NCBI RefSeq assembly: GCF_019656335.1
Contig: NZ_BPLZ01000007.1
Span: 62,001-126,000 of the forward strand
Direction: 5' to 3'
Length of the DNA stretch: 64,000 bases
Source of the DNA: Pseudomonas sp. NCCP-436
Lineage (GTDB): Bacteria > Pseudomonadota > Gammaproteobacteria > Pseudomonadales > Pseudomonadaceae
The notes under the pieces were generated by a model. The model saw only the letters and a list, made by a program, of their open reading frames with translations, was not told the origin of the DNA and searched no databases. Every line of letters starts with the position of its first letter. Position 1 is the first letter of the stretch. This document shows, piece after piece, positions 10,126 through 18,776 of the stretch. The position numbers and the translations under genes are program-made.

Positions 10126-10881
10126 ATGCTCAAACGCCTGTTACTCGCGCTGGGTGGAACCCTTGCGTTACTGGCCGGCGCTGCACGTGCCGAAGTGAGT
10201 TCCGACTACACGGTAGTGCTGCTGACCGAAAACTTTCCTCCCTACAACATGGCGATTAACGGCAAGAACTTCGCACAGGAAGACAATATCGACGGCATCG
10301 CCGTGGATATTGTCCGTGAGATGTTTCGCCGGGCCGGGGTCAAGTACAACCTGACCCTGCGTTTTCCCTGGGATCGCATCTACAAGCTGGCGCTGGAGAA
10401 ACCGGGCTACGGAGTGTTTGTCACAGCCCGTCTGCCCGAGCGTGAGGAACTGTTTAGATGGGTTGGCCCTATCGGTCCCGATGATTGGGTGATGCTGGCC
10501 AGGGGCGACAGCCAGATCAGTCTGGCCAGCCTGGATGACGCCAAGCGTTACCGCATCGGCGCCTACAAGGGCGATGCCATCGCCGAGTACCTGGTGGAAA
10601 AAGGCGTGGAGCACAGCACCTCGCTGCGTGACCAGGAGAACGCCCGCAAGCTGCAGGCCGGTCAGATTGACCTGTGGGCCACGGGCGATCCTGCCGGGCG
10701 CTACCTGGCCAGGCAGGAGGGCATTTCCGGTCTGAAGACAGTATTGCGTTTCGACAGTGCAGAGCTTTATCTGGCGCTGAACCGGGAGGTGCCGGACGAG
10801 ATTGTCGGCAGGCTGCAAAGTGCGCTGGATAAGATGCGCAGTGAGGGCTTCGTCGAAGATATTCTGAACAACTATCTATAA
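10126..10881 (+). CDS. Periplasmic solute-binding protein family 3, paralogue 2
   Basis: This 251-residue protein starts with the signal peptide MLKRLLLALGGTLALLAGAARA. I chose the ATG at 10126 over an in-frame ATG 16 codons upstream because it gives a clean signal peptide and follows AAAGAGAAA. The mature part is nearly collinear with paralogues 1 and 3 (VVLLTENFPPYNMAING, LRFPWDRIYKLALEKPGYGVF, ELFRWVGPIGPDDWVMLARG). It is closer to paralogue 3 than to 1. The ligand is unknown. An 84-bp gap follows paralogue 1. Confidence 0.88.
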   Translation: MLKRLLLALGGTLALLAGAARAEVSSDYTVVLLTENFPPYNMAINGKNFAQEDNIDGIAVDIVREMFRRAGVKYNLTLRFPWDRIYKLALEKPGYGVFVTARLPEREELFRWVGPIGPDDWVMLARGDSQISLASLDDAKRYRIGAYKGDAIAEYLVEKGVEHSTSLRDQENARKLQAGQIDLWATGDPAGRYLARQEGISGLKTVLRFDSAELYLALNREVPDEIVGRLQSALDKMRSEGFVEDILNNYL

Positions 10882-10890
10882 GTGAAGAAC

Positions 10891-10919
10891 CATGCGTCCG
10901 GCCAAAAGCCGGACGCATG
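10891..10919. repeat. Perfect 12-bp inverted repeat between paralogues 2 and 3
   Basis: CATGCGTCCGGC, loop CAAAA, GCCGGACGCATG: a perfect 12-bp stem with a five-base loop, starting 10 bases after the stop of paralogue 2. No T-tract follows, so it is more likely an mRNA-stabilising or attenuating hairpin than a classic terminator. Confidence 0.65.
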
Positions 10920-11014
10920 CCATGGACGGCAGGGTTTCGAGTGCCAATTACAGGGTTCGAACCATGCACGGATGTCGCTAGCCATAATCACAAATCATGC
11001 GAGCGGAACGTCTT

Positions 11015-11770
11015 ATGCTGAATATTTTCAAGAAAAGCCTGTTTGTAGCCTTGTTTCTCCTCTCCGGGTTGGCTCACGCGCAGTTGCCGGTCGATTACAA
11101 GGTGGTGCTGCTGACCGAGAACTTCCCCCCCTTCAATATGGCGGTGGACGACAAGAACTTCGCCCGCGACGACAGCATCGATGGTATCAGCGCCGACATC
11201 GTGCGCGAGATGTTCAAGCGCGCTGGCATCGATTACACCCTGACCCTGCGCTTTCCCTGGGATCGGCTCTATCGCCTGACTCTGGACAAGCCCAACTATG
11301 GCCTGTTCTCCACCACCTTTACTCCCGAGCGGCAACCGCTGTTCAAGTGGGTTGGGCCGCTGGCGAAGAGCGGTTGGGTATTGCTGGCTGCGCCGGGAAA
11401 TGACATCCGCATTTCGAGTCTGCAGGAAGCTGCCAAGTTCCGCGTCGGCGCCTACAAGAACGACGCGGTCAGTCAGCATCTGGAAAGCCAGGGGTTGGCG
11501 CCGATCAACGCGCTGCGCGATCAGGAGAACGTGAAAAAGCTGGTGCGCGGGCAGATCGACCTGTGGGCTACCACGGATCCAGTCGGCCGCTATCTGGCCA
11601 AGCAGGAGGGGGTTACCGGGCTCTCCACGGTGCTGCGCTTCAATGACGCTGAACTTTATCTGGCGCTGAATAAGGACACGCCGGATGAAGTGGTCGAACG
11701 CCTGCAGAAGGCGCTCGACGACATGCGCCGCGAAGGCTTCATCGACGATATTACCGAAAGCTACCTGTAA
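11015..11770 (+). CDS. Periplasmic solute-binding protein family 3, paralogue 3
   Basis: This 251-residue protein has the signal peptide MLNIFKKSLFVALFLLSGLAHA and the same family-3 domain (VVLLTENFPPFNMAVDDKNFARDDSIDGISADIVREMFKRAGIDYTL read in pieces; LRFPWDRLYRLTLDKPNYGLFSTTFTPE). The start at 11015 is chosen for the signal peptide. An in-frame ATG six codons upstream is the alternative. It ends the tandem triplet and is convergent with ctpA. Duplication with retention suggests different ligands for each copy. Confidence 0.88.
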   Translation: MLNIFKKSLFVALFLLSGLAHAQLPVDYKVVLLTENFPPFNMAVDDKNFARDDSIDGISADIVREMFKRAGIDYTLTLRFPWDRLYRLTLDKPNYGLFSTTFTPERQPLFKWVGPLAKSGWVLLAAPGNDIRISSLQEAAKFRVGAYKNDAVSQHLESQGLAPINALRDQENVKKLVRGQIDLWATTDPVGRYLAKQEGVTGLSTVLRFNDAELYLALNKDTPDEVVERLQKALDDMRREGFIDDITESYL

Positions 11771-11826
11771 CTCCGGATGACGGTCGATGTTGCGCCGCCG
11801 GCGCGCCCGACCGCCCTCTTGCGTGC

Positions 11827-13137
11827 TCAGTCTCCACGGGTGACGTTCAGGCCCTTGAGCAGGTTGAGTGCCTGACTCAACTGGTAGTCATCGTCCTGCG
11901 GGCGTTGTCCGGTAGTTACCTTGCTGGCCTTGCTAGGTCGTTCTGAACCGCCGTTACCATTGCCCAGATGACCTTGCAGATCCGCCTCCTTGATGCCTTC
12001 GGCGTCCTGCTCGCGGGTGAGTTTGGCGCGGGCCACTTCGATGTCCGGGATGATGCCCTGAGCCTGGATCGAGCGGCCGCTGGGAGTAAAGTACAGTGCG
12101 GTGGTCAGCTTCAGGGCGCGGTCATTATTGAGTGGCAGCACGGTCTGTACCGAGCCCTTGCCGAAACTGTCGGTGCCCATCAGTACCGCGCGCTTGTGAT
12201 CCTGCAGGGCGCCGGCAACGATTTCCGAGGCCGAGGCGCTGCCACCGTTGATTAGTACCACCAGCGGTACCCCTTCGCTGGCATCGGCCGGATCGGCGTT
12301 GAAGCGCAGCTCGGAGTTGGCCAGGCGACCCTTGGTGTAAACGATCAGGCCGCTTTTAAGAAAATGGTCAGCCACCTCCACTGCCGCCTGCAGCACGCCA
12401 CCCGGGTTGTTGCGCAGATCCATCACCAGTCCGAGCAGCTTCCGATTGCCGTTTTCCTGGCGCAGTTTGTTCAGAGCCTTGCCGACTTCTTCGCCGGTGT
12501 TGACCTGGAATTGCGAGATGCGCAGGTAGCCGTAGCCGTCCTCAAGCATCTGGCTTTTAACGCTGCGTACCTTGATTACCGCGCGAGTCAGGGTCAGGTC
12601 GAATGGCCGGCCGCCGTCGCGCACCAGGGTCAGCTCGATTTTGCTGCCAGCCTTGCCGCGCATTTTGTCCACGGCTTCCATCATCGACAGTCCCTTGGTC
12701 GGCTGGCCGTCTATCTTGACGATCAGGTCGCCCGGCAGGATGCCGGCCGTGGAGGCCGGGGTGTCATCGATCGGCGAGACCACCTTGATGAAACCGTCCT
12801 CCATGCCGACCTCGATGCCCAGCCCGCCGAATTCCCCGCTGGTGCTTTCCTGCAGCTCCAGATAGGCCTGTGGCTCGAGGTAGGCTGAGTGCGGGTCGAG
12901 GTTGCTGAGCATGCCCTTGATGGCGTTCTCCAGCAGGGTCTTGTCGCTGACCGGCTCGACATAGGCGGCGCGAATGCGATCCATCACCTCGGCGAAGGTA
13001 CGCAGGTCATCCAGAGGCAGTGGCGCCTGCTCGCTCGCCGCCGGCGCGGCCAGTGCCTCGTCGGCGTGCACGGCAGGAAGGCCGGGCAGCAGACCGAGGG
13101 CCAAAGCCAGGAGGGTAAGGCGAAAGCGTTGAGGCAT
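11827..13137 (-). CDS. ctpA: C-terminal processing protease CtpA (S41)
   Basis: This 436-residue periplasmic serine protease has a signal peptide ending near residue 25 (PAVHADEA). A PDZ domain covers about residues 105-185 (FGGLGIEVGMEDGFIKVVSPIDDTPA in pieces), followed by the S41 core. The Ser-Lys-Gln residues are Ser302 (INGGSASASE), Lys327 and Gln331 (SFGKGSVQ). These match the numbering I recall for P. aeruginosa CtpA, which degrades cell-wall hydrolases and acts with an outer-membrane lipoprotein partner. I chose the ATG with AGGAG nine bases upstream over a TTG three codons earlier. envC lies upstream, and both act on peptidoglycan turnover. Confidence 0.94.
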   Translation of the reverse strand: MPQRFRLTLLALALGLLPGLPAVHADEALAAPAASEQAPLPLDDLRTFAEVMDRIRAAYVEPVSDKTLLENAIKGMLSNLDPHSAYLEPQAYLELQESTSGEFGGLGIEVGMEDGFIKVVSPIDDTPASTAGILPGDLIVKIDGQPTKGLSMMEAVDKMRGKAGSKIELTLVRDGGRPFDLTLTRAVIKVRSVKSQMLEDGYGYLRISQFQVNTGEEVGKALNKLRQENGNRKLLGLVMDLRNNPGGVLQAAVEVADHFLKSGLIVYTKGRLANSELRFNADPADASEGVPLVVLINGGSASASEIVAGALQDHKRAVLMGTDSFGKGSVQTVLPLNNDRALKLTTALYFTPSGRSIQAQGIIPDIEVARAKLTREQDAEGIKEADLQGHLGNGNGGSERPSKASKVTTGQRPQDDDYQLSQALNLLKGLNVTRGD

Positions 13138-13252
13138 GTCAAGCAACTCCTAAATGGATGGGGCGCCTACCAAAGTGGAGCGCGCCTGTCGGGCATCGGC
13201 GGCCTCGTCTGCAAAGCGGATCGAACTGCTCGTTTGCTCTGCATCCGTGACA

Positions 13253-14488
13253 TCAGCCCTGTGTTCGGCACCACTGCGCGGGATCTGTCGGGCGGCCATT
13301 CTGGCGGATGGCGAAGTACAGGGCCGCAGTATCCTGGCCGCCACTGTTGCCCACGGTGGCAATGGCCTCTCCGGCACTGACCAGATCACCGGCGTTCTTG
13401 AGCAGGCTCTGGTTGTGACCGTAGAGGCTCAGATAACCGTTGCCGTGATCGAGAATCAACAGTAGTCCGGCACCGCGCAACCAGTCGGCAAATACCACCC
13501 GGCCACCGTGTACGGCTCGTACCTGGCTGCCGGCGGTTGCTCCGATAAGAACGCCGTCCCACTTAGTACGAGCGTCGCCGCCGCGTGGGGTTCCGTAACG
13601 TGCTACCAGTCGGCCATCCACCGGCCAGGGCAGTTTGCCCCGAGCGCTGGCAAATGGCCCGCCGTAGACCGCGCCGGAGCTGACCTGCTGGCCTTCGCCG
13701 GTATTCGGGCGGGTCTGCTGCGAGCGCTGTGCGGCGAGCTGACGCTGACGTGCTTCTTCGGCCTCACGGGCCTGGCGGGCCAGGGTTTCCTCGATGGTTT
13801 TAAGTACTCGGGCCAGCTCCGCCTGTTCCTGCTGACGGGCCTTGAGTCGCTGGTCGCGGCTGGCGTACTCGCCGTTGAGCTTGGCCAGTGCCTGTTGGCG
13901 CTCCTTGCGCGCCTGGGCCAGCTCGGCATGGCGCTGGTCGAGCCCGGCCTTCTGAATGGCCAGTTGCGACTGGTGGTGGCTGATCTCCTGCTCGACGTTG
14001 GCCAGTTGACGCAGCGTCTCGTTGAAGGTGGCCAGTTGTTCCAGACGGGCCTGGCTCAGGTAGTCGTAGTAGGTGAGGGTTCGCGAGAATTTTTCGGGGT
14101 TCTGCTGGTTCAGCAACAGCTTGACGTATTCCTGGCGGCCACTTTGGTAGGCGGCACGAGCCTGGATGGCAATCAGTCGCTGCTGCTCAGTGCGTGCGCT
14201 CTGGAGTTTTTTTTTCTCCTGATCCAGGCGTTGCAGTTCTTCCTCGCTGCTCTTGAGTTCGCGCTGAAGCTCCTTGACCTGGCTTTCGAGGTTGCCCATT
14301 TCGGTTTCGGTCTTTTTCAGCTGCTGCTGCACGCTGGACTTTTCCTGCTGCAGCTTTTCCAGCAGCTTTTTCAGTTCGGCCACGTCCTGGCGCGCGGCCT
14401 CCAGCTGGCGCTGGGTTTCGGCGCGCGAATCGGCGTAGGTCGGAGCAATCAGACTGCTGAGCAGGATCAGGGCAAGGATGCGAAGCAT
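13253..14488 (-). CDS. envC: Murein hydrolase activator EnvC
   Basis: This 411-residue periplasmic protein has a signal peptide (MLRILALILLSSLIAPTYA) and a long coiled coil (about residues 22-250, heptad-rich QLEAARQDVAELKKLLEKL and on). A C-terminal LytM/M23-like domain follows (about 290-411: LPWPVDGRLVARYG, WDGVLIGATAGSQVRAV, DHGNGYLSLYGHN). EnvC-type proteins activate cell-division amidases rather than cleaving peptidoglycan themselves. I chose this start for the signal peptide; longer in-frame extensions lack one. It sits between gpmI and ctpA on the same strand. Confidence 0.93.
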   Translation of the reverse strand: MLRILALILLSSLIAPTYADSRAETQRQLEAARQDVAELKKLLEKLQQEKSSVQQQLKKTETEMGNLESQVKELQRELKSSEEELQRLDQEKKKLQSARTEQQRLIAIQARAAYQSGRQEYVKLLLNQQNPEKFSRTLTYYDYLSQARLEQLATFNETLRQLANVEQEISHHQSQLAIQKAGLDQRHAELAQARKERQQALAKLNGEYASRDQRLKARQQEQAELARVLKTIEETLARQAREAEEARQRQLAAQRSQQTRPNTGEGQQVSSGAVYGGPFASARGKLPWPVDGRLVARYGTPRGGDARTKWDGVLIGATAGSQVRAVHGGRVVFADWLRGAGLLLILDHGNGYLSLYGHNQSLLKNAGDLVSAGEAIATVGNSGGQDTAALYFAIRQNGRPTDPAQWCRTQG

Positions 14489-14543
14489 GGGCGAGGTGAC
14501 ACCGCAAGGCGAATTGAGGCCTAGTATGCCCGCGCCGCCAGGC

Positions 14544-14580
14544 AAAAAAAACGCCCCAGGCCTTCGGGCGCGGGGCGTTT
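14544..14580 (-). terminator. Rho-independent terminator after gpmI
   Basis: Read on the minus strand, a GC-rich hairpin (ACGCCCC... GGGGCGT) is followed by a run of T (plus-strand A run 14544-14551). It lies between the gpmI stop and the envC start. Confidence 0.8.
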
Positions 14581-14628
14581 CCTGTTTTCGTCGGGTTCCG
14601 TCACTCTTTTGGCGACGGCTGGCTCGCT

Positions 14629-16161
14629 TCAGTTGAACTCGACAATGCTGCGACCGGTCATCTCGCTCGGCTGCTCCAGCCCCATCAGCTTGAGCAGAGT
14701 AGGTGCCACGTCGGCCAGCACGCCGCCTTCGCGGATGCGTGCCGGGCGCTTGCCGACATAGATGAACGGCACCGGCTCGCAGGTATGGGCGGTGTGCGCC
14801 TGGCCGGTGCATTCGTCTTCCATCTGCTCGACGTTGCCATGATCGGCAGTGATCAGAGCCTCGCCACCGACCTTTCCCAGAGCATCGGTGATGCGGCCGA
14901 GGCAGTTGTCGAGGGTTTCCACGGCCTTGACCGCAGCCTCGAAAACGCCGGTATGGCCGACCATATCGCCGTTGGCGTAGTTGACGATGATCACGTCGTA
15001 GCGCTGGTTCTCGATGGCATCGACGATCCTGTCGGTAACTTCGGGGGCGCTCATTTCCGGCTTGAGGTCGTAGGTGGCCACATCCGGCGACGGGATGAGA
15101 ATGCGTTCCTCTCCCTCGAACGGCTCTTCGCGGCCGCCGGAGAAGAAGAAGGTGACGTGAGCGTACTTCTCGGTCTCGGCGATGCGCAGTTGGGTTTTGC
15201 CGTTTTTCGCCAGGTATTCGCCAAGCACGTTGGTCAGCGCTTCCGGGGCGAAAGCTGCCGGAGCATCGATGCTGGCGGCGTACTGGGTGAGCATGACGAA
15301 GTTGACCTGCGGGGCGCGCTTGCGCTCGAATTCCTTGAAGTCGGGCTCGACGAAGGCGCGGGTCAGCTCGCGGGCGCGATCCGCGCGGAAGTTCATGAAT
15401 ACTACGGCATCGCCGTCCTCGACCTGCACCGCTGCACCGATGCTGGTGGCCTTGACGAATTCGTCGCTCTCGCCGCGTTCATAGGCAGCCTGTAGACCTT
15501 CCACGGCTCCGGCGGCGTTGAATTCGGCCTGGCCGTTGACGATCAGGTGATAGGCCTGTTCGACGCGATCCCAGCGGTTGTCGCGATCCATGGCGAAGTA
15601 GCGGCCGGTGAGGCTGGCAATGCGGCCCTTGCCGAGACGGGCGAAAGCAGTGTCGAGCAGTTCGATGGAGGGCAGGGCACTTTTCGGCGGGGTGTCGCGA
15701 CCGTCGAGGAAGGCATGCAGGTAGATTTTCTCGGCCCCGCGGCGGGCTGCCAGCTCGGCCATCGCCACGATGTGATCCTGATGGCTGTGCACGCCTCCGT
15801 CGGAGAGCAGGCCGAGAATGTGTACCGCCTTGCCGGTGGCCACGGCCGTGTCTACGGCTTCGGTGATGACCGCGTTGTCGAAGAACTCGCCATCGCGGAT
15901 GGCTTTGGTCACGCGGGTGAAGTCCTGGTACACCACGCGACCGGCGCCGAGGTTCATGTGGCCGACTTCGGAGTTGCCCATCTGTCCGTCCGGCAGGCCG
16001 ACGTCCATGCCGCTGCCGGAGATCAGACCGTGCGGGTAGGTGGCGCGCAGGCGATCGTAGACCGGCGTACTGGCGGCGTGGATGGCGTTGTACTCGGGTT
16101 TGTCGCTGTGACCGAAGCCGTCGAGGATGATCAGAACCAAGGGTTTGGGCGTGGCGCTCAT
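14629..16161 (-). CDS. gpmI: 2,3-bisphosphoglycerate-independent phosphoglycerate mutase
   Basis: This 510-residue Mn-dependent glycolytic/gluconeogenic mutase interconverts 3- and 2-phosphoglycerate. The alkaline-phosphatase-superfamily metal site is visible: Asp14 in [10 protein letters not shown], nucleophile Ser64 in [11 protein letters not shown], the HSHQDHI block near residue 125, and [11 protein letters not shown] near the C-terminus. I chose the ATG at 16161 because the family begins right at [15 protein letters not shown]. It is divergent from the rhodanese-like gene. Confidence 0.97.
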   Translation of the reverse strand: MSATPKPLVLIILDGFGHSDKPEYNAIHAASTPVYDRLRATYPHGLISGSGMDVGLPDGQMGNSEVGHMNLGAGRVVYQDFTRVTKAIRDGEFFDNAVITEAVDTAVATGKAVHILGLLSDGGVHSHQDHIVAMAELAARRGAEKIYLHAFLDGRDTPPKSALPSIELLDTAFARLGKGRIASLTGRYFAMDRDNRWDRVEQAYHLIVNGQAEFNAAGAVEGLQAAYERGESDEFVKATSIGAAVQVEDGDAVVFMNFRADRARELTRAFVEPDFKEFERKRAPQVNFVMLTQYAASIDAPAAFAPEALTNVLGEYLAKNGKTQLRIAETEKYAHVTFFFSGGREEPFEGEERILIPSPDVATYDLKPEMSAPEVTDRIVDAIENQRYDVIIVNYANGDMVGHTGVFEAAVKAVETLDNCLGRITDALGKVGGEALITADHGNVEQMEDECTGQAHTAHTCEPVPFIYVGKRPARIREGGVLADVAPTLLKLMGLEQPSEMTGRSIVEFN

Positions 16162-16249
16162 GAAGGTTGGCTCGCTCTGGGTCGATGGGCGGGAAACAAG
16201 GCCGTGCATTCTACGGACAAGCCTTTGCCGAGTCACTGTCGGACAGGCT

Positions 16250-16277
16250 TTGGCCGATCTTTGGGCCTGTGTATACT
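16250..16277 (+). promoter_or_regulatory. Putative promoter for rhodanese-grxC-secB
   Basis: TTGGCC at 16250-16255, 16-bp spacer, TATACT at 16272-16277, 31 bp upstream of the rhodanese-like ATG. Both hexamers resemble sigma-70 boxes. Confidence 0.55.
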
Positions 16278-16308
16278 GGCCGGCATTTTACCGTCCTGGA
16301 TCTTACAG

Positions 16309-16722
16309 ATGTTCGCCAACCTGATTGAATTCGTCATTAACCACTATGTACTGAGTGGATTGTTCGTCATTCTGCTGGTGCTTCTGATCGTCACCGAGCT
16401 GCGCAAGGGTGGGCAGAGCCTGTCCAGCCGTGAGCTGACCGCGCTGGTCAACAGCGATAAGGGCGTGGTGCTCGATGTGCGTGCTCAGAAAGACTTCTCT
16501 GCCGGACATATCGTCGATTCGCTGCACATTCCCTACGACAAGCTGAAGGCCCGTATGGCCGAGCTGGAAAAGCACCGATCCAAGACCATCGTGGTGGTAG
16601 ACGCCCTGGGGCAGCATGCCGGCAGCATCGCCCGCGAGCTGAAGAAGGCCGGCTATACAACCGCCAAGCTGTCTGGCGGCATTGCCACCTGGCGTGGCGA
16701 CAACCTGCCTCTGGTAAAGTGA
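16309..16722 (+). CDS. Membrane-anchored rhodanese-like protein
   Basis: This 137-residue protein has an N-terminal transmembrane helix (about residues 12-28, YVLSGLFVILLVLLIV) and a cytoplasmic rhodanese-fold domain (VLDVRAQKDFSAGHIVDSLHIPYDKL, then YTTAKLSGGIATW). At the expected catalytic loop the sequence is VVVDALGQHAG, with Asp in place of the sulfur-carrying cysteine. It therefore probably does not transfer sulfur and may be a binding or scaffolding domain. It is first in a tight run with grxC, which starts one base after its stop, and secB. Confidence 0.88.
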   Translation: MFANLIEFVINHYVLSGLFVILLVLLIVTELRKGGQSLSSRELTALVNSDKGVVLDVRAQKDFSAGHIVDSLHIPYDKLKARMAELEKHRSKTIVVVDALGQHAGSIARELKKAGYTTAKLSGGIATWRGDNLPLVK

Positions 16723-16723
16723 T

Positions 16724-16984
16724 ATGGCCGCAGTGGTCATCTATTCCAGCGACTGGTGCCCCTACTGCATCCGCGCCAAGCAATTGCTGGCGAGCAAGGG
16801 GGTGATCTACGAGGAAATCCGTGTCGACGGCCAGCCTCAGGTGCGGGCCGAGATGACCCGCAAGGCCGGCCGCACTTCGGTGCCGCAAATCTGGATCGGC
16901 GACACCCATGTGGGTGGCTGTGACGATCTCTATGCCCTGGAGCGCGCCGGCAAGCTCGACGCATTGCTGCAGAGGCCCGCTTGA
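16724..16984 (+). CDS. grxC: Glutaredoxin GrxC
   Basis: This 86-residue class-I glutaredoxin has the dithiol active site Cys12-Pro-Tyr-Cys15 ([12 protein letters not shown]). The [15 protein letters not shown] segment contains the cis-proline and glutathione-binding GG. It reduces protein and glutathione-mixed disulfides in the cytoplasm. The gene begins one base after the rhodanese-like stop and is followed by secB 31 bp later, the usual pseudomonad order. Confidence 0.96.
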   Translation: MAAVVIYSSDWCPYCIRAKQLLASKGVIYEEIRVDGQPQVRAEMTRKAGRTSVPQIWIGDTHVGGCDDLYALERAGKLDALLQRPA

Positions 16985-17015
16985 AACCGCAACGTTGTTA
17001 AGGAAGGCAAACGCC

Positions 17016-17504
17016 ATGACCGAGCAAGCCAACAGCGGCGCCGCCGCTGCCGAGCCGCAAACCCCGCAATTCTCCCTGCAGCGCATTTACGTCAAGGATC
17101 TCTCCTTCGAAGCGCCGAAGAGCCCGGAAATCTTCCGCCAGGAGTGGACGCCCAGCGTCGGTCTGGATCTCAATACCCGTCAGAAGGAGCTGGACGGCGA
17201 CTTCCATGAAGTGGTGCTGACCCTGTCTGTGACCGTGAAGAACGGCGAGGACGTGGCCTTCATCGCTGAGGTACAGCAAGCCGGTATCTTCCTGATCAAG
17301 GGCCTGGATCCGGCTTCCATGAGCCACACCCTTGGTGCCTTTTGCCCGAACATCCTGTTCCCCTACGCCCGTGAGGCGCTGGACAGCCTGGTGATTCGCG
17401 GCTCCTTCCCGGCTCTGATGCTCTCGCCGGTGAACTTCGATGCGCTTTATGCCCAGGAGCTGCAGCGCATGCAGCAGGCCGAACAGACCCAGGTCGCGCA
17501 CTGA
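17016..17504 (+). CDS. secB: Protein-export chaperone SecB
   Basis: This 162-residue tetrameric chaperone keeps preproteins unfolded and hands them to SecA. The family pattern is clear: [22 protein letters not shown], the SecA-binding acidic region, [14 protein letters not shown], and [43 protein letters not shown] chose the ATG at 17016, preceded by AAGGAAG. It is the last gene of the rhodanese-grxC-secB run and is followed by a strong terminator. Confidence 0.97.
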   Translation: MTEQANSGAAAAEPQTPQFSLQRIYVKDLSFEAPKSPEIFRQEWTPSVGLDLNTRQKELDGDFHEVVLTLSVTVKNGEDVAFIAEVQQAGIFLIKGLDPASMSHTLGAFCPNILFPYAREALDSLVIRGSFPALMLSPVNFDALYAQELQRMQQAEQTQVAH

Positions 17505-17518
17505 CGCCTGGCTCTGCC

Positions 17519-17546
17519 GAAAAGCGCCCTGCGGGGCGCTTTTTTG
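17519..17546. terminator. Bidirectional terminator between secB and trmL
   Basis: AAAAGCGCC-CTGC-GGGGCGCTTTTTT: a GC stem flanked by A and T runs, so it can stop transcription from both convergent genes. Confidence 0.88.
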
Positions 17547-17558
17547 TGCGTGAAACTT

Positions 17559-18026
17559 TTAGTTGGCAGCGCCGGCAAAATCGTTCTGCCGCCATGCTTC
17601 GTACACTGTCACCGCCACACTGTTGGACAGGTTCAGGCTGCGGCAGCCAGGACGCATGGGCAGGCGTACGCGCCGTTCCGGTGGCAGCTCCGCGCGTACG
17701 TCCTCGGGCAGACCACGGCTCTCCGGGCCGAACAGAAAGGCATCGCCGGGCTGGTAGGACACCTCGTGGAAGGGCTGCGAGCCCTTGGTGGTAAAGGCGA
17801 ACAGGCGCGGCTGGCCGAGGCTTTCCAGGCAGCCTTGCAGGTCGGCGTGACGGCGCAGTGTGGCGTACTCGTGGTAGTCGAGCCCGGCGCGGCGCAGACG
17901 CTTGTCGTCCAGTTCGAAGCCCAGGGGCTCGATCAGGTGGAGCTGGCAGCCGCTATTGGCGCACAGCCTGATAATGTTGCCGGTATTGGGCGGGATTTCC
18001 GGTTGGAAGAGGATGACGTGGAACAT
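17559..18026 (-). CDS. trmL: tRNA (cytidine/uridine(34)-2'-O)-methyltransferase TrmL
   Basis: This 155-residue SPOUT methyltransferase modifies the wobble ribose of tRNA-Leu isoacceptors. The TrmL family pattern is present: MFHVILFQPEIPPNTGNIIRLCANSG, then the knot motifs FLFGPESRGLP and RRVRLPMRPGCRSLNLSNSVAVTVYEAWRQ. I chose the ATG at 18026 as the family start. That codon overlaps, on the opposite strand, the ATG of the divergent membrane protein gene (CATG at 18024-18027), leaving no intergenic spacer. Confidence 0.95.
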   Translation of the reverse strand: MFHVILFQPEIPPNTGNIIRLCANSGCQLHLIEPLGFELDDKRLRRAGLDYHEYATLRRHADLQGCLESLGQPRLFAFTTKGSQPFHEVSYQPGDAFLFGPESRGLPEDVRAELPPERRVRLPMRPGCRSLNLSNSVAVTVYEAWRQNDFAGAAN

Positions 18027-18489
18027 GCAGGGCTCCGTACACGAGGATGAGGGACATTCTACGCCGGTCGAGGATCCCCGGCCCCGGCTTCTCCGGCGTT
18101 TTCTCGCCTCGCTGGCGTTAATCGCCTTCCTGCTGGGAGTGTTGCTCGGGCGCCTGTTCGAGACGCCGCCGCTGTACATCGAAGAGGCCCAGGCCAGCGA
18201 GCGGACGCTGCAGTTGTGGTTCAACCGTGAGCCGCAGGCTAGTGCCGAGCATCTTGATGGCGCCCTGATCTACCGTTTTGCCGATGCCTACGGGCGCGAG
18301 CGTGCCGGGCGTCTGGTACTCGATGGCGTTCCGGTCAGCTGGCGTATCCGGCGTGACGGAAGGGATTTGCGTCTGCTGTTGTTGGCGAGTCGGCCCTTGT
18401 ATGGGGACTGGCAGCTGAATAAGGAGGACGGGCGCTGGCGCTTGCAACTGACTTTGCAGTTCCTGTCGCCTGATGTCGGACAAGAGTAG
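18025..18489 (+). CDS. Membrane-anchored protein of unknown function
   Basis: This protein of about 154 residues has one transmembrane helix (about residues 26-45, FLASLALIAFLLGVLLGRL) and a C-terminal extracytoplasmic domain (LQLWFNREPQ ... GRERAGRLVLDGVPVSWRIRRDGRDLRLLLLASRPLYGDW). I do not recognise a family. The start is uncertain. The ATG at 18025 shares bases with the divergent trmL ATG, and an in-frame ATG four codons upstream would lie within trmL. Either way the two genes have overlapping 5' ends, which is unusual. Confidence 0.65.
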   Translation: MQGSVHEDEGHSTPVEDPRPRLLRRFLASLALIAFLLGVLLGRLFETPPLYIEEAQASERTLQLWFNREPQASAEHLDGALIYRFADAYGRERAGRLVLDGVPVSWRIRRDGRDLRLLLLASRPLYGDWQLNKEDGRWRLQLTLQFLSPDVGQE

Positions 18490-18708
18490 AAGAGCGTATC
18501 TCTACGACGATTGGGAGGCTGTCATCGGGTCTGGCCGATGCGATACCGGCGCAGACCCGCAGCGGAATAAAAGAGGGGAATCCCCGGCCTGCCTGTACCA
18601 AGGCCCCCGAAACTGGTGGTACATGGCTATAAGCAGGAGGCGTGCCAAGTTTGTTTTTTCCGTCAAACCGTTATTTCGAGCCCTGGCGCGGTCGGTTCGG
18701 TAGGCGAA

Positions 18709-18729
18709 GCCGGCCGGCACCGGCCTTTG
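18709..18729 (+). terminator. Weak hairpin in gap before penicillin acylase
   Basis: GGCCGG-CA-CCGGCC at 18712-18725 is followed by TTT. The 18490-18776 gap holds no convincing gene, only this hairpin and a repeat of CGGCCGGCACCGG at about 18748-18760. It may end transcription from one of the convergent flanking genes. Confidence 0.3.
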
Positions 18730-18776
18730 TGCGCCATCAAGGGGCACGGCCGGCACCGGATGGTGCATTTACGCGG

